Source: an uncultured bacterium (GTDB lineage: Bacteria; Cyanobacteriota; Vampirovibrionia; Gastranaerophilales; Gastranaerophilaceae). From it: a DNA stretch of 25,156 nucleotides. The stretch covers positions 1-25,156 of the forward strand of contig URXT01000028.1 of assembly GCA_900551915.1 (NCBI GenBank), written 5' to 3'. How positions within the stretch are numbered: the stretch's first letter is position 1; every line of letters begins with the position of its first letter. The notes under the pieces were generated by a model. It saw nothing but the letters and a program-made list of their open reading frames with translations, was not told the DNA's origin and searched no databases. The position numbers were made by a program, and so were the translations under genes. This document shows positions 24,181 through 25,156 of the stretch, piece after piece.

Positions 24181-25110
24181 TTATTTTTTAAGAACATCCT
24201 GTATCATTTTTTTTGTTGTAACGCCGCCTTTTTCAACAAGATAACTCGTTCCAATCAAAATAATATTAGATTTTTCGTTGCTTCCCAGCCAGAATGAAAA
24301 CAGGTCATGCCCCCATTTGTTTGGGCCTTTTTTGCCGTTAATATCTATTGCAAATATTTTAGGAAAAGAAGCCGATGCATAACTCAGAATTATACTACCG
24401 TCTGCCAAAACGTATGCAGGTGCTTTGTATAAAATATTATTCTGCTTGAAACCACCCTGCCCCTTGACTATCTCTAAAGCTTCTTCCTCTGACAAGTCAG
24501 GATTATTCTCAACCGCCATGGTGTCAAAACCTTTATATTTTGGTATACAGTTTGGGTATGCATTATCTTCGCAAGTTGCAATTACATTCAAATTTTTCAG
24601 AAGAAGTGTTTTTAAAACATTGCATTCTACATCTTTATACTGGCTTGAAATAAGTCCGGATATAGAAGAATTTGATGATATCAGATAATAACATTCCGGT
24701 TTTGCACCATAATCCGCTTCGGATTTAAGCAAGGCTTGCGACAACGTTGAATATGTTTTCTTGAATTGATTTTTCAAAATCATTTTTTCCGCCTTATTAA
24801 TAATAGACGGAAGAGTCATTGCTGCAATAATACCGATTATGCCGAGGGTAATTAGTACCTCCGCCATTGTGAAAGCGGAATTTTTGAGAGGTGAAAAGTG
24901 AGAAGTGAAACGTGAAAAGGCCGTTTCGTTATTATTGCTTTTCTTCACGTAAAAGTACTTGGAATATTTGTTTTCGAAACGATAGCGAGTAAGCGAGCGT
25001 GCTTGAGAAAACAAATTTCCTAAGTGCGGTACGAACAACCCCAACCACGTAAATTTAGAGAAAACTCTTACAGGAGCGGAAAACTCAATGGGCGCTTCAA
25101 GACACTTCAA
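24181..25110 (-). CDS. Type IV prepilin / type II secretion pseudopilin-like protein, start uncertain
   Basis: A class III signal sequence is clear: KNSA cleaved before FTMAEVLITLGIIGIIAAM, with E at mature position 5 and a long hydrophobic helix. The mature body of about 230 residues has a coiled N-terminal helix (NKAEKMILKNQFKKTYSTL) and ends with a beta domain containing LADGSIILSY and IDINGKKGPNKWGHD, a possible calcium-binding loop as in pseudopilins. The frame is open upstream to TTG at 25110, which would give a leader of about 80 residues. The only other in-frame non-ATG starts (a few TTG codons and GTG at FYVKKS) lack SD sites, and no ATG precedes the cleavage site. The true start is therefore unknown. 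Unusual repeats occupy the leader-coding DNA. Confidence 0.75.
   Translation of the reverse strand: MKCLEAPIEFSAPVRVFSKFTWLGLFVPHLGNLFSQARSLTRYRFENKYSKYFYVKKSNNNETAFSRFTSHFSPLKNSAFTMAEVLITLGIIGIIAAMTLPSIINKAEKMILKNQFKKTYSTLSQALLKSEADYGAKPECYYLISSNSSISGLISSQYKDVECNVLKTLLLKNLNVIATCEDNAYPNCIPKYKGFDTMAVENNPDLSEEEALEIVKGQGGFKQNNILYKAPAYVLADGSIILSYASASFPKIFAIDINGKKGPNKWGHDLFSFWLGSNEKSNIILIGTSYLVEKGGVTTKKMIQDVLKK
24883..24917 (-). repeat. Five 7-base tandem repeats before the prepilin cleavage site
   Basis: Minus-strand units are TTTCACG, TTTCACT, TCTCACT, TTTCACC, TCTCAAA: consensus TTTCACt. They encode SRFTSHFSPLK just before the prepilin processing site. Seven is not a multiple of three, so gain or loss of a unit would shift the frame relative to any upstream start. 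Confidence 0.75.
24946..25053. repeat. 8-base direct repeats exactly 100 bases apart
   Basis: CACGTAAA occurs at 24946-24953 and again at 25046-25053, enclosing the large inverted repeat at 24954-25027. Possible target-site duplication of a small element, or chance. Confidence 0.4.
24954..25027. repeat. Imperfect inverted repeat upstream of the prepilin
   Basis: The arm 24954-24975 (AGTACTTGG, then AATATTTGTTTTC) pairs with 25007-25027 (GAAAACAAATTTCC, then TAAGTGC), with about 18 matched positions and small bulges. The 31-base loop contains AGCGAG twice. A long hairpin could form in RNA or DNA. Confidence 0.65.
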
Positions 25111-25128
25111 ATATCTGTGAAAGTGTCT
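25100..25128. repeat. Short inverted repeat near the right edge
   Basis: AGACACTT (25100-25107) and AAGTGTCT (25121-25128) are perfect complements around 13 bases. The hairpin overlaps the only upstream TTG that could start the prepilin frame and could affect its translation. Confidence 0.5.
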
Positions 25129-25148
25129 ACCAGCGTAGCAGAGGGCTG

Positions 25149-25156
25149 CCCCCCCC
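25149..25156. other. Poly-C run at the contig edge
   Basis: Eight C residues end the window, mirroring the poly-G at 1-12. Probably technical or an assembly break; the true sequence beyond is unknown. Confidence 0.55.

Noticed and set aside
24883..24917. Repeats near the right edge as a CRISPR array
   Set aside because: Units are seven bases with no spacers, and no cas gene is nearby.

Overview
The window is a single AT-rich bacterial contig that uses the standard code (TGA is a normal stop), strong AAGGAG-type ribosome binding sites and sigma70-like promoters. The prepilin at the right end (mature start FTMAEVLITLGIIGIIAAM, with an IDINGKKGPNKWGHD motif near its C-terminus) is of a kind I associate with gut Gastranaerophilales (Vampirovibrionia / 'Melainabacteria', non-photosynthetic relatives of cyanobacteria). 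The strong Shine-Dalgarno sites argue against Bacteroidota. This lineage call is inference from style and one protein, not from a marker gene.

Left third, 1-8458, all leftward: one tight operon for a surface polysaccharide. It begins with a membrane phosphoglycosyltransferase that loads the first sugar onto a polyprenyl phosphate. Next come the genes for GDP-D-glycero-alpha-D-manno-heptose (an HddC-GmhB fusion, GmhA and, two genes later, HddA), interleaved with a GDP-mannose/GDP-heptose 4,6-dehydratase-like enzyme and a second SDR enzyme that could finish a 6-deoxy-heptose. Two GT4 glycosyltransferases follow, and a probable further gene is cut by the left edge. Neighbours overlap or sit within 20 bases, and several start with TTG. 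No flippase or polymerase is visible; they may lie beyond the edge.

Middle, 8459-16821: a divergently transcribed Wzz-type chain-length protein with a cytoplasmic tail that looks like a worn-down tyrosine-kinase domain; a leftward radical SAM/PAP2-phosphatase pair; a rightward diacylglycerol-kinase-family lipid kinase; and a leftward pair of a second radical SAM enzyme and a large SLBB outer-membrane export protein. Wzz, the SLBB protein and the initiating transferase make a plausible Wzx/Wzy-type assembly and export system. The PAP2 enzyme could recycle the polyprenyl carrier.

16822-20137, leftward: a DUF2229 protein, a PHP-domain phosphoesterase and a 2-hydroxyacyl-CoA-dehydratase (HgdB)-like protein form an operon. 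The two outer proteins look like separated halves of the activase/dehydratase multidomain proteins, each keeping three matching cysteines. No ASKHA ATPase partner is present here.

Right, 20138-25156: a rightward Lrp-type regulator, PLP aminotransferase, hexapeptide sugar O-acetyltransferase and HSL-type alpha/beta hydrolase end in a bidirectional terminator. Facing them are msrB and the type IV prepilin-like gene. The prepilin has no ordinary start codon near its leader; it is preceded by 7-base tandem repeats, a large imperfect inverted repeat and 8-base direct repeats. Both contig ends are homopolymer runs. No gene-free stretch exceeds about 175 bases. I saw no tRNA, rRNA, CRISPR array or insertion sequence.
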